Shown: in pieces, positions 12,415-23,500 of the stretch
How positions within the stretch are numbered: the first letter of the stretch is position 1
Layout: each line of letters starts with the position of its first letter
From: Aquanectria penicillioides
Lineage: Eukaryota; Ascomycota; Sordariomycetes; Hypocreales; Nectriaceae
Direction of reading: 5' to 3'
NCBI GenBank assembly: GCA_003415625.1
Contig: PYIU01000008.1
Location: forward strand, 186,001-250,000
Length of the DNA: 64,000 nt
Notes under the pieces: generated by a model
The model's input: the letters and a program-made list of their open reading frames with translations, nothing else
The model's database searches: none
Told to the model about the DNA's origin: nothing
Made by a program: the position numbers and the translations under genes

Positions 12415-13092
12415 TTTGATTAAGAATGAATGGGTTGAAATGTACTGAAGTTATCAGGAAGCCCAATCGTGCAAAGTTAAGTGTCAAGCTTGGTGGGCAC
12501 TAGTCGTCATCTTTACGCTGCTTTTCAAGGGAGTCATCAGGCCACAACAAAAACGATTCCCGGATAATTAAGCCCATCATGTAGGCTCTCGTTCTCTCAG
12601 AAGTCGGCTTTATGAACATGGTAATCGAAAAATGCTACGGCCATGGCACTTCTAAGAGAATGCTTGCCATATCGTTCGATATCTGCAACAGAGAATATTA
12701 CATGCACACCTTCAGATTGCGGGGTAGCATTCAGCTTCACCTAGCGACCGAGGCTGGATGTATGCAGGCTAAATTGAATTAGGACATCCCCGCTTCACCG
12801 TTACATGGCTTCACCATGAAGGAATGGGCGCCGGTTGACCGAAGTCTTTCCTGATTACCAATGGAACGCAATTTCTCCACATCCGGAATGTCCGGTTGAC
12901 CAACTCTAAGACGCTATTGGCAACGCACATTGACTTAGAGTGGCGCAGCGAAGTAATCATTCAAGGCTAACCAACTAACAACTAATTCAACAGATATCGC
13001 ACAACCAAATGAAGAAAATCTTGCAGGAACACGTCAAGGATGATAACAAGTACTGGTCTTGTCAAGTCCTCCATCTGAACCAAACCGAAATC
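12415..13092. other. Upstream region of the ADH gene
   Basis: No ORF with coding character. It lies upstream of the minus-strand ADH and contains two copies of CCGGTTGACC, a TCCGGAATGTCCGG block, and a GGATAATTAA motif also found in altered form in the lactonase-ALDH promoter. Confidence 0.5.
12831..12901. promoter_or_regulatory. Paired CCGGTTGACC direct repeat upstream of ADH
   Basis: CCGGTTGACC occurs at 12831-12840 and 12892-12901, 61 bases apart, and the second copy overlaps a TCCGGAATGTCCGG block. CGG-containing repeats are typical targets of Zn2Cys6 regulators. That they control the ADH gene about 420 bases away is inference from position. Confidence 0.3.
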
Positions 13093-14071
13093 TCAAGTAA
13101 ATACCTTCGCCTGCCTCTGCAAGTGCAAGAATGTTTCTTTGTCATGCCCTGGTATAACTTGCCCTTTGGTAGTTCTCTCAAGATGCTTCAGACGTTGTGT
13201 GCTGCGAAACCATGCTGGATGGTCCCGAGCCAACCAGCCCTGAGGAATGCCATCTCGCCACTGTTGAAAAGTTAATAAAATTTTCAAATTCTTTATGAGG
13301 CATACTTGCATTCTCAATTACATGACAATGATCGCTGATGAAGAAGAATGTTCCAGTGTCAAGCATGTTGATTTGCATTCCGATCAAACCATCCGTATGC
13401 CCAGGGAGATGATGTAACGTAATGCCCTGACAAAAGTCAAGGCTTTGATCATTAAAGGTTTTCCAGTTTCTATATTTCGTCAGTTTTGTATTGATCAAGT
13501 TTCGGAGTTCTCACAGTGACAGCTTCAAGTAATGCTCCAGGTAGACTCCAGCATCAGCTCCAGTAGCGACCGACCAGAAAGCCCCAACCAATTCTTTTTC
13601 GTGAACCCAAATTTCAACATCTTTTCTGTCCAAGAACTCATCTAAACCTCCGGCATGGTCCAGATGGAGATGTCCAATAATAATTTTGTGAATGTCTTCG
13701 AGTTTATTCCCTGTTGCTTCGACGGCCGCGCGAAGTTCGTGATGAGGCTCATACTGGACCCGAGCAAAGATGTCAGACACGGCGGGGCCCCAAACCTCAG
13801 GGTAATTCTTTCCACATCCTGTTTCCCAGAGAATAAGTCCTTCATGTGGGTGATCGATCAAGATGCAATACATGGGCATTTGTCGCCGTTTGTTGACGAA
13901 TACGTTATTCTCCGTGCTCTTCAGGCTCGTGTTGCCACCACGCACCACAAAACCTTCGTCGCATTCAAGCCATCCGACTTCCAAGACGTGAAACTTGGTG
14001 CCTTTAGGGCAGACATTGGAAATCAAGTTTGGCACAGCACCTTGATCAAGTTGGTTTTGAATTGCGGACAT
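13093..14071 (-). CDS. Metallo-beta-lactamase-fold lactonase (AHL-lactonase-like)
   Basis: Three exons: 14071-13515, 13469-13310 and 13260-13093, giving 294 aa. The dinuclear metal site is complete: HLHLDH at residues 134-139, His in HHLPGHTDG, Asp in FFISDHCHV and His in VIPGHDKE. The GIPQGWLARDHPAWFRS segment is shared with fungal and bacterial N-acyl-homoserine and gamma-butyrolactone lactonases of the AiiA/AttM type. Intron 2 (13309-13261) appears to use a GC donor (GCAAGT...CAG); a GT donor two bases further on would break the frame and lose the conserved block. Expected reaction: hydrolysis of a lactone or lactam ring to a hydroxy (or amino) acid in the cytosol. It is divergent from the ALDH gene, 378 bases apart, which allows a shared promoter. 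Benzoxazolinone lactamases of Fusarium also belong to this fold, so a lactam substrate is an alternative. Confidence 0.9.
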
Positions 14072-14449
14072 GATTACAGTCCAACAGTGGTAAGAAAAGA
14101 TGAGTTTCTTCTGAATTACAGATGATGAAGCTAGTGGATTTAAAGGTACATGGCCTTTATGCCCGCGACTGACACATGCCAGGTGTGGGGTTTCCGGGGA
14201 TAATCAATGATCTGCATAAAGCTGCGGGGAGGATATGGTTACCCTCTCGGGTCACCGTGAATCCGGTTTGCAAAGCCGATTTACGTCATATAGCCTATTT
14301 GACATGGTGCTATCTAGACATTCGGTATTTAAGCCAGTTCCGCCAGGGTCGGAAGCAGGTGGGGATGATAGGCTACTGCACCTTATTCCCTGAATCGAAC
14401 ACTATCAAAAGCATTCTCACATCATTGGAAAAACTGTATTCCGGTGAAG
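14072..14449. promoter_or_regulatory. Bidirectional promoter between lactonase and ALDH genes
   Basis: The two starts face away from each other with 378 bases between. The region contains CCGGGGATAATCAA (GATA-like core, at about 14194-14207) and further CCGG/CGGG blocks around 14230-14270. Shared control of the two genes is inferred from the arrangement. Confidence 0.45.
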
Positions 14450-16089
14450 ATGGCACCTTCCAACTTCTCTGAGCTGAAGAGAAAGAATCTTTTCCAGCAA
14501 AAAGGCTACATAGCAGAGGCATGGGTTGATTCTGTCAGTGGCACTACGTTTGACGTCAAGAACCCAGCTACACTAGACAAAATAGCGACGCTCCCGGAAA
14601 TGAATGGGGAAGACGTTGAGAAGGCTGTTACTGCTGCCCATGAAGCGTTCAAGACGTACAAAAAAGTACCAGCCAGGCAGCGTGCGCGCTGGCTGAGACG
14701 GTGGAACGAGCTGTGCCTTGAAAATGCAGACGACTTGGCTCTAATCCTGACCCTAGAAAATGGCAAACCACTTGCCGAAGCCAAGGGAGAGGTGCTCTAT
14801 GCTGCCTCATTTTTGGAGTGGTTTGCTGGAGAAGCAGAGAGAACACACGGAGAAGTCGTTCCAGCTGCCAATCCCGACCAACGTATTTTGACAACCAAGG
14901 AGGCTGTCGGAGTCGCGGCATGTCTCACACCCTGGAATTTTCCCATCGCGATGATTACTCGGAAAGTTGGCGCAGCATTGGCTGCTGGATGTACAACAGT
15001 CTGGAAACCCGCAGGCGAAACTCCACTAAGTGCTCTAGCACAAGCAGTATTGGCCCAAGAAGCTGGATTTCCGAAGGGAACCATCAACGTCATCACAACA
15101 CTGAACAACGTCGCCGAAGTTGGAGATGCTTTGTGCAGTTCCAAGCTTGTTCGGAAGCTGAGCTTCACTGGCTCTACTCGCGTGGGGAAACTTCTTGCAC
15201 AAAAGTGCAGCAGCAACCTGAAGAAACTCTCCCTTGAGCTTGGCGGCAATAGTCCTTTCATCGTGTTTGACGATGCCAAGCTCGAGAGTTCAGTGGATGC
15301 CTGCATTCTGGCCAAGTTTAGAAATGCAGGCCAGACTTGCGTCACCGCAAACAGAATATTTGTTCAGGAGGGCATATACGATAAGTTTGCCACTGAACTG
15401 GTGAAGAGAATTCAGACGATGAAAGTGGGAAAGGGAACTGACAGCGGAGTTACCATTGGCCCCCTCACACACGAGCGAGCAGTCGAGAAAGCAATGAACC
15501 ACATCCATGGTATGTCACAGCTAACTGATATGAGTATGATATGTGTAAGAGACCTGCTAACTTGACCAGATGCCCAGAGTCGAGGAGCATCGGTGCTTTT
15601 AGGCGGAGCGGCCTTTCAGCCAAACAATCTCCCGGGATATTTTATTCAACCCACTGTGCTGAGCAACATGGCTCCGGAATCGTTGACATTGAAAGAGGAA
15701 ACTTTTGCTCCTGTGGTCGCCCTATTCTCCTTCAAAACAGAAGAGGAGGTTTTAGAAAGGGCCAATGACTGTGATGTAGGACTTGGAAGCTTCATAATGA
15801 CCGAATCACTATCACGCATGTGGAGAGTGGTAGAGGGCCTAGAGGTGGGCATGGTGGGTGTAAATGTGGGCATGCTGAGTGCCTGTGAGAGCCCATTTGG
15901 AGGTAAGTGAGTCCAGTGGAGGAAATGGCCCGAGACATTCCATCTTGAAACATAAATTTTCATCATTCCGTAGGTATTGCTAACACCTTCCCAGGAGTCA
16001 AGGAGTCGGGGTATGGGCGTGAAGGAGGGCGTCATGGAATTGACGAGTACCTCACTACAAAGAGTGTTTTAATAGGGCTCAAGTCCTAA
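14450..16089 (+). CDS. NAD(P)-dependent aldehyde dehydrogenase, succinate-semialdehyde type
   Basis: Three exons: 14450-15509, 15570-15902 and 15995-16089, giving 495 aa. I start at the ATG at 14450; the GTG six bases upstream is not an initiator. Catalytic residues are Cys297 in [13 protein letters not shown] and Glu263 in LELGGNSPF; the PWNFP motif lies at 161-165 and the nucleotide-binding FTGSTRVGK at 239-247. The order and wording of motifs fit the SSADH (GabD-like) branch: NQGQTC-type loop, KEETFAPVV, and a [11 protein letters not shown] end. Mature length matches bacterial and fungal SSADH, without an obvious mitochondrial presequence. Beside a lactonase and an alcohol dehydrogenase it is placed to oxidise a semialdehyde to a dicarboxylate such as succinate for the TCA cycle; the actual semialdehyde is inferred. 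Confidence 0.92.
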
Positions 16090-16799
16090 TTAGATACCGA
16101 AGTTGGGATGTTATTAATCTTATTAGTCTCGTTTAACTATATTCAATGCATTCGAATTATCTGTGCTCAAGCTGTTGTGACGGTGACTTCACAGTGGACA
16201 GCATACGTCAGACTAGCACTTCGATTGTGGCGTAACACCTTCACTGTAGACGAGAGCCCACTTCAAATTAGGAGTAGGACATAGATTGCAAAACGGGAAA
16301 TTGTATTAAATCTATGATACGCAGTATCCCGCCTGTCCTCTCAACACATCTGATCATGATGGTCATTAGACCGTATCAATGCTGCTTCAAATTTGGCAGC
16401 CATTGCTCACAGGTGGAACGCATACAGATACTAAATTGGTCCCAAAGTGTCTCATAACTCACACACGATTAGGCAAACAAGTCAACAAGGATTCGGGTAT
16501 CCTAGTGCTGAATAATTGGACCCAATGATCCAAGCAATTCGAATCATCTTGCATATCGAATCCGAGGACTATGAGCGATTGGCCGTATCACTGGCAAAGT
16601 TTGGCGTATATCAACCTTGTTAATCTTGATTATACTATGTGTAGTTTAAATAGATGACAATGCGTCCAATATACCTCAGCTCTTCTCAACTTTACATCAT
16701 CTAGCAGTCCCTAATATTAAACAAACCAATAACACCTCCCAGAGAAAATTACACGACAACTAATGTCGCCTAAGGCTTAAAGCAATGCTGAGAGCCCCC
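16090..16799. other. Convergent intergenic region
   Basis: About 0.7 kb, slightly AT-rich, between the 3' ends of the ALDH and kelch-protein genes. No ORF of note. Confidence 0.55.
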
Positions 16800-18808
16800 T
16801 TAGGCGTGGTGGTTGACATTAGTACCCAGCTCCTGGAGATTTGACTCCTGGTGGTGCTCTGTTCCTGGAGGCGGAGGGATTATTGGGTGGGTTTGAACTG
16901 GAGTGGCCGACTTGGGCACATCGGCTGCCATCTCATTGTACACTGGCGCCGGGGTCACAATCTTGGGCTCGCTGGGGAGTTCTACAGGCGCGACTTGGTA
17001 GGCGTAGGGCTGCGAAACGGGGGGAGGCGAGGGTTGGAAAGGCGGCGGGCTCATCGAAGCGTAAGCAGGAGCCCCAGGAGTCCAGGGGCCCGGGCTTGAG
17101 GTATCCTGCTGTGGGTGGGTGTCGTGATACTGACCCATGGAGGGCTGCTCTGACGGATCTGGCTGCGGCGGAGGAGTGTTCTTGTTGGCACGTCGTCGCC
17201 GGAAGAGGAACCAGGCCCCAGTCAAGGCCAGGGCAACTCCAGCTACCGCACCGACTGCAATACCGGCAATGGCTCCAGATCCGAGTTTCTTGTCCGACGA
17301 GTCGCCGCTGTCTGAAGTTCCAGATGAGGTTGAAGTCGCACTCGAGCCCACATTTCGAGTCGCACTTCTGGTGGCGGCTGTGGCTTTTCGAGTCATGAGA
17401 GCAGAAAGGTCAGCATGGTCCCATCCCTTTGCCGGCGCTGTCTTGGTTGCTCCCCCAGTAGACTTGCCGCCAACAACAGAAAGAACATCAGTCGGAACAA
17501 CATAGTTGGTCTTGCTTGGGTCCCACAGAGCCCAAGGAGACTTGTCTGTGTTCTGCTTGCCCAGATCCATGTTGTGGATGCCCCATTGATCTGAAGAGTC
17601 GCAATCGTTGGTAAGCGGGAAGAAACCACCGTGGATAATCATCTGAGCCTCGTTGACAACGTTGCAAGACAAACTGTGATGAGGGTATGATCCCGTCTTG
17701 TTTGAGTCGGTAGGGTATATCCTGACCCATGTAAAGGTGGGAAGCGTCAGAATATACGCATCATCGAAACCGGAGCTTCCCTCTGCCTCGCCTAGACCGC
17801 CGTAGAGGTAACTATCGATGGGTCAGTCAGTATTTCAACAGAACGTAGGGAGCACCAACATGTTGTAGGATGACTGATCCTCGACCCAGGTAACTCCGGC
17901 GCAGAACCGTCTGCGCATCTCGGGAACATTTCCGGTGGCGGTTTGGGTGTAGCTCTTGCCACTGAGGACATCGTAAAGAATGATCTCATCCATTGGTTGT
18001 CCTTCCCAGGTTCCGTTCGCTTTGCCTTGAATTCCACCAAAGTAGACAATCATGCCTCCATCGCCGGCAGGAATGTAGAGCATTACTCCCTCGGCTCGGC
18101 CAACATTATCTGGACCGGTATTATTTGTCCATTTGTTTTTGTCCATATCGTAGACCAGCATGTACGAGGTGGGAACTGCATTGCCGCTCCAGTCTGGCGT
18201 GCTGTTGCCGCTGGCCCATCCTCCATAGTAATAACCCTCTCCGCGGCTGGGGATGGAGAGACCAGCACCGTAGCTGAGACCCATGATATTGCTCGACCCC
18301 GAGGAGCCATGATTATTCCAGTAATTGTTGATGACGTCGTAGCTGTAAAGACTGAAGTCTTGAGGCGTCTCGCTATAGTATTCGCCGCCGTAGAGGTAAA
18401 TTCGCTTGTTGACAGTATCAGGCCAGAAAATCCCACCGTTGACGTTGGGGATGGTCGAGTTTTTGCTGAGATTGGCATAAGGCGGCGGCATACCCGATGA
18501 CGCCGCCTTGGAGAGATCGTGGTAGATCAAGTAGGGGTCTGGCGGGAACAGTTAGCCTCCCATATGATCCATGGAATGAGTCGCCACGCACTGGTGATGT
18601 TTTGATGCTTGGTGTCTCCGCTGTAAGTTATCAATCCACCATCAATAAAGAGTTTGTCGTCTACGACAGCAGACTGATGGCCCCATCTTCGGCAAAAGTT
18701 TTCAATAGGATCGCGCTGCTGGACGCTCAATCCGACGTAGAAGGAGAGAAGAGCCAAGACACAGAGATGTCTCTGAGCCCGGCCGCCGCACAAAAGAGAG
18801 GACCTCAT
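16800..18808 (-). CDS. Kelch-repeat single-pass membrane protein
   Basis: Three exons: 18808-18592, 18538-17860 and 17811-16800, giving 635 aa. The N-terminus has a short hydrophobic signal/anchor (LCVLALLSFYVGL) followed by kelch-type beta-propeller blades: WGHQSAVVDDKLFIDGG, KRIYLYGGEYY, GEGYYYGGWASG, GMIVYFGGIQG, SSYNIYLYGGLG and EAQMIIHGGFFP, spaced 50-70 residues. A Ser/Thr/Asp-rich linker leads to one transmembrane helix (SGAIAGIAVGAVAGVALALTGAWFLF), an RRRR stop-transfer cluster and a Pro/Gln-rich cytosolic tail. The design, an extracellular propeller plus a membrane span and a Pro-rich tail, is common in uncharacterised filamentous-fungal surface proteins. An in-frame ATG at 18862 would add 18 residues but gives a worse signal sequence. 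Role unknown; sensing or wall-linked adhesion is speculation. Confidence 0.87.
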
Positions 18809-20223
18809 CTCCAATTCCGATGATGGAGGCGTAAACTGTGTAACGCAGAAACTCGCAGCCAAGAAATCGAAAGAAAATATGAAAGAAAGAGTGACTGGCT
18901 GAGAAACTGGGTTGGCGAAGACGGGACGTCAGGCCCATAATCACGCCCGTGGGCACAAAATTACAGCGTCAGCAACGAAGGAAGCGGGTGGGCTGAGATT
19001 CCCAAACCGGTACAATATCCACAACCTGAACACTGGGATGCAGCGCCATGGGACGACTCGCACAGCGAAATTCGAAACCAACTGGTCCAGAGCTCCCTGG
19101 GCGAGAACGAGCCAGGCCAAGCCATGCCATGCCGGCTGCGGCTGTACCAACCGATTTATGGGGTTTCTGGGATTGTGCATATGAGGTAGCCAACCAGCAG
19201 AGCTTTTGGCCTCGTTGACAGGCATGGTGATGCCAGGTCTGACTCAGCGCTCCCAATATTAGCCAGGAGGACCCCGTTTGGCCATGGTTTGGGGTGATGT
19301 TTAAGGCTGAAGGGTCTGGCTGTTCTCCTTTTGGCGGAAGCGGCCCGTACTAAAAGTCAGGGGTTGGCCCAATGAACATGACTTCTAGGGTCAGACATAA
19401 GCTTAGTCGTCGGGCAATAGAAGCTTAGCCAGCGATCGCTTCGCCCGTGTCGCTGACTTGTTTGCACATATGTAACCTGCGACATTCCCACCTGGTATCG
19501 GCTCTCCAAAAGAAAGATGGACAGCTGTCTATCGAACCATGAACAATGTCCGTGGTGAGCTGAATCCGCTTCCAAGACAAAGACAAATCTCTGAATCCCT
19601 AGTCCGTACCGGCGGCGAGAACACGCAAATTAAGGGAGGCGCTGTAACCACCTGTGCAGCGCCCCAGCATTGAGTAATCGTCTCTGTCAGCGTTCCAAAA
19701 ATACGCGGTCCCTTGCATTGTAACCCTGACGACTACGGTAGACGAGGCCGTGTTGTGGCCAACCATGACGAAGGATCCGAGCTCTGGTCACAGGCCACAC
19801 AAACATCAAATGCTGCGGTCCAGACAGGATTCTCGTGCTTACTTGGAGAATACCAGTCATCGTTGCTTCAATTTCTAATCGTTCTTGTGATTCTAATTGC
19901 GTCTTGAAAACGCCTAGCCCCCAAAGGCACAGCTGCGAGTTCATCTCGTCCCTCTGTCGCAGCATGTTTTCTGCATGCCGCAAGATGCAGAGTTTTATGA
20001 GTGCCCATGTGCTTAATATTATGAGCAATGCAGTCTGACGCACCAGGCAGGGTTCTTGTTGGTGGCGATGTTGGGAGCCTGAGCTCGGGCGCAGATCCTG
20101 CCTGGCAGCCTACCCTATGCACATATTCTTTAGATACATCAGATACAAAAGATAGTGACTCGAGCATAATTCTATTTGATTATGATCTTAAATTAAATGG
20201 AAAATGGGCTGGTTAGGCAGGAG

Positions 20224-20225
<2 letters not shown>

Positions 20226-20257
<32 letters not shown>
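20226..20257. repeat. 32-base poly-T homopolymer
   Basis: An uninterrupted T run just outside the copia element. It could be the reverse complement of the poly-A tail of a degraded non-LTR insertion, or simple slippage; I see no element body or target duplication to decide. Confidence 0.85.
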
Positions 20258-20321
20258 CTTGTGGTTCGTGTTTGATTCAGAATCGAGTGTAGATTCCTAT
20301 TAATGCGACCTGGCTCGCATA

Positions 20322-20326
20322 CCTTT
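20322..20326. repeat. 5-bp target site duplication, left copy (CCTTT)
   Basis: CCTTT stands directly before the 5' LTR and is repeated at 25833-25837 directly after the 3' LTR. Copia integrases make 5-bp duplications, so this fixes both ends of the element. Confidence 0.9.
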
Positions 20327-20585
20327 TGTTGACGGATATAGCGGCCGGGCGAAGGTGGTCGTCGCTACAGACATAGCGGCCGGCCACAAGCCGACCTTAG
20401 GGGCCTTGTGGGCCTAGGTCTTAAGGCCACATATCCTCATAAGGGAATCCCTACACTATAAATAGGTGACTGCATTCTGCAACCACTATCTAGCTGCTCT
20501 TTATGAATCCTAATTGATCTAGACCGACCCATTGCATATATTGCTTACTGTAACCGTCCCTATGCATGCCTATATATTATTTATA
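20327..20585 (+). repeat. 5' LTR of the copia element (259 bp)
   Basis: Begins TGTTGACGG and ends in TATTTATA, where the 3' copy keeps TGTTTACA. It aligns without gaps to 25574-25832. The outer ~104 bases carry the G/C state wherever the two copies differ; the inner ~155 bases carry the A/T state. Confidence 0.95.
20457..20465 (+). promoter_or_regulatory. TATA-like box in the 5' LTR
   Basis: TATAAATAG in the 5' LTR; the 3' LTR has TGTAAATAG at the matching place (25704-25712). It sits where the U3/R promoter of an LTR is expected. The TATA form may itself be a product of G-to-A mutation. Confidence 0.4.
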
Positions 20586-20596
20586 GGTTATAAGCC
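20586..20596 (+). other. Possible primer binding site after the 5' LTR
   Basis: GGTTATAAGCC follows the LTR directly. It is in the right place and loosely resembles tRNA-derived copia primer sites, but hypermutation prevents identification of the tRNA. Confidence 0.35.
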
Positions 20597-23500
20597 TAAA
20601 GCTTTAATTTAAAAAGAAATTGTAGCTATTTAAAAGATTTAGATTAATTTAAAGTTTATTTCTTAAAGTTAGTGCTTATAATATCGATTAATTAAGGTCT
20701 TAAGATTTAAATAATGGCTTTAAAGTTAGCCTTAAAGCTAGTCCTTATTATTAAAGCAATTAAATAGACTAATAATAAAGAAGATTTTATTAAAGGAGAA
20801 AATAATCTTAAGGATTTTTTACTTCCCTTTAAAAGGTTAGTAAAGCCTATTAAAGGGGACTTATAGAAGATTTAGCTAAATTTAAGTATTATAATATAGT
20901 AAATAATAAAGATAATATAATAAATATAAAAGCTATAAAAGCATTTTAATTAAAAGACTAAAAATAAATTAAAGATTAAGTATAAAATATAGCCTAAAGA
21001 TAAATTAAAATTTAAAGTAAAAGATAATAAAAATAAAAGCTTTAAGTATTAAAAAAGCTAATTCTTTTATACCTTAAGGGAGCCTTTAAGAGCTTTAGAT
21101 AAAATATTTAGTTTCTTAAGGAATAAAAAGATATTAATAGAGCTTACTTTAAGCAAAAAGAAGATTATAAACTTATAATTAATTAAAATTAAGAATTTTA
21201 TTAATTTTAACTTTAAGATAAAAGAAAATAATATACTTAAGGGATTAAAGAATTAGGCTATCTAAAAGAGATATTTTTTCTATACTATAATTGCTATTAA
21301 ATAGTATAAAGAAATTAGAATTTTATATTTAAAAGAAATGCATTTAATTATTACTATAAAAATAGTAGTTTTATAGAAATTAAAGCTATTATTATTTTTA
21401 GTAAAAATTAATATAAAGGCTATTAAGCTATTAATAAAAAGGTATAATAATATAAGGTTTTAATAGAGCTTAGCTAACCTTTATTAAGAATTAAAGTTCT
21501 TAACTTTAAAGAAACTATAAGGGGTTTAAAGTTATATTAATAACTTTTACTGCATTATAAATAGCATTATTAAAGCTAGCAATAAGCTCCTTAAGTACTA
21601 AAAAAAGATAAAGTTTATAGATAGTATTAAAAAGGTCTTTTTTAAATAGAATGTACTTTAATGTAATTATAAGCAAAAGGGAAAATATTAATCTATTTAT
21701 AAGATGCAAGAAGACTTTATTAATAAAGCTAAAAGTCTATAGACTTCCTAAAAGAAGAGTAAAGACTCTAGCAGTAAGAAAGGCATATAGATAAATGCCT
21801 AATTAAATGAAAAGGATAATTATAAAAGAGATTTTAAAAGCAATAAATGCTTTAACTATAATTAAAAAGGTTATATTATAAAGAACTGCTTATTTTTATA
21901 AAAGGAAAGTAAAAATAGCAAGAATAAAAGGTTAAAGAAGAAAGATAATAGTAATAAAACTATTAAAAAGATTAAAAAGACTGCCCTATATATAGAATTA
22001 AGTAAGTAAAGTGCTAAAAATATAAAGAAAGCTAAAGATAACTTTAATAATAATAATAATGCTATTTTTATATATTATAAAGGCTTAAAGGCAAAAAAGT
22101 TCTTTAGTAATGCTTTTATAAGGTTATTAATAAAAAAGGCAGCTATAGCAATAATTTTTAGTCTATTAAAATAGTAATTATATAGTCCCCCTAATATTAA
22201 TAATAATACTATATTAAAGGCTAAAGGAAATAGTAACTTTATTACTATTTTAATATCTATAGAATTAGGCCTTATTAATTAAAAAGACTGCTGGCTTTAG
22301 AACTTAAGAGCTAATATATATGCTATTAATAACTTTAAATAGTTTAAAGAAAACAAATAGCATAAACTCAATAAAATAATACTAATTCTTATAGGCAGAG
22401 GCATTATATACCCTATAGCTATAGAAATAGCAGTAGTTATACTATTTATAGAGGGAAAGAGAATAAGGATTGTAATACTTAAAAATGCAGTTTTTATTAA
22501 AGATTTTCTACTAAATGTAATCTTTAATAAGAAAGTCTATCTCTTTAGCGATTATATAATTAAGAATAAGATCTTTAATAGTAATAGTAAGATCTTTATA
22601 ACCCTTAATATTCTTAACTAAAGGTTTTTATTTAAAGCAATAAAAGGTATAATAAGCTATTACTTTACTTTTAAAATAATACTAATATAAATAGAATAAT
22701 TTAAGGTAAGAATATAGCACTAAAGACTTACTTATATAGGTTAAAAAGCCCTTAACTATACCTTTAAGGTTATAAAAGGTAGGCTTAATAATTATAAGCC
22801 GCTTAATATACTCTATAAAGACTATAAGCTTACTAAAAGCATAAGGTTCTTACTAAAGATACTATAAAAAAGAGCAAACTATATATTTAACCTTCTTTAT
22901 ATAGACCTTATAGAGCTAAATCTATATATATATAATAAAAAGAGGTATTTTAAGCTTATAATTAATAATAAAAGCTATTACTTTTATAGCAATTTACTTA
23001 AAAAGAAAAGTAATATTACTACCTTAATAAAAGAAGATCTTTTAATATTTAGAACTATTATAGCTTATAGTCTGCCCTAAAAAATACAGTTTAATAGTAG
23101 CTATAAATTTATTAATAAAAAGGTTAATAAACTCCTCTTAAAAATAGGGATCCCTATAATTATTATACTATTATATAGCTATAAATAGAATAGCTTTACT
23201 AAATAGGCAAATTATATAATTTAAAAGAAGGCAAAAAGTATAATAATAGCAATAAATATCTCTTTTAGGCTATAGAAAAAGATTATCCTTATAATTATAT
23301 ATATTGCTAATATTATAGCAATAAGGTTATTAAATTAAAAGACCCTTTATAAGGTTTACTTTATGGATTTAATTCTAAAAAAGGAATATATATTAAGCAT
23401 TAAGTATCTATAGATTTTAAGGTTAAAGGCATTTATTTATATTAAATAGAAAAAGTGCAATAGATCTAAAAAAATACTGCCTTATAATTAGAAAGGAATC

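Larger units (their letters stand above)
18809..20326. other. Intergenic left flank of the retrotransposon
   Basis: No gene recognised. The only structured feature is a 32-base T run at 20226-20257, 70 bases before the element. Confidence 0.5.

Noticed and set aside
11203..16089. Recent direct transfer of a bacterial operon
   Set aside because: All three genes contain typical fungal introns and are on both strands; any transfer would be old, and the ADH family seems to differ from the bacterial one.
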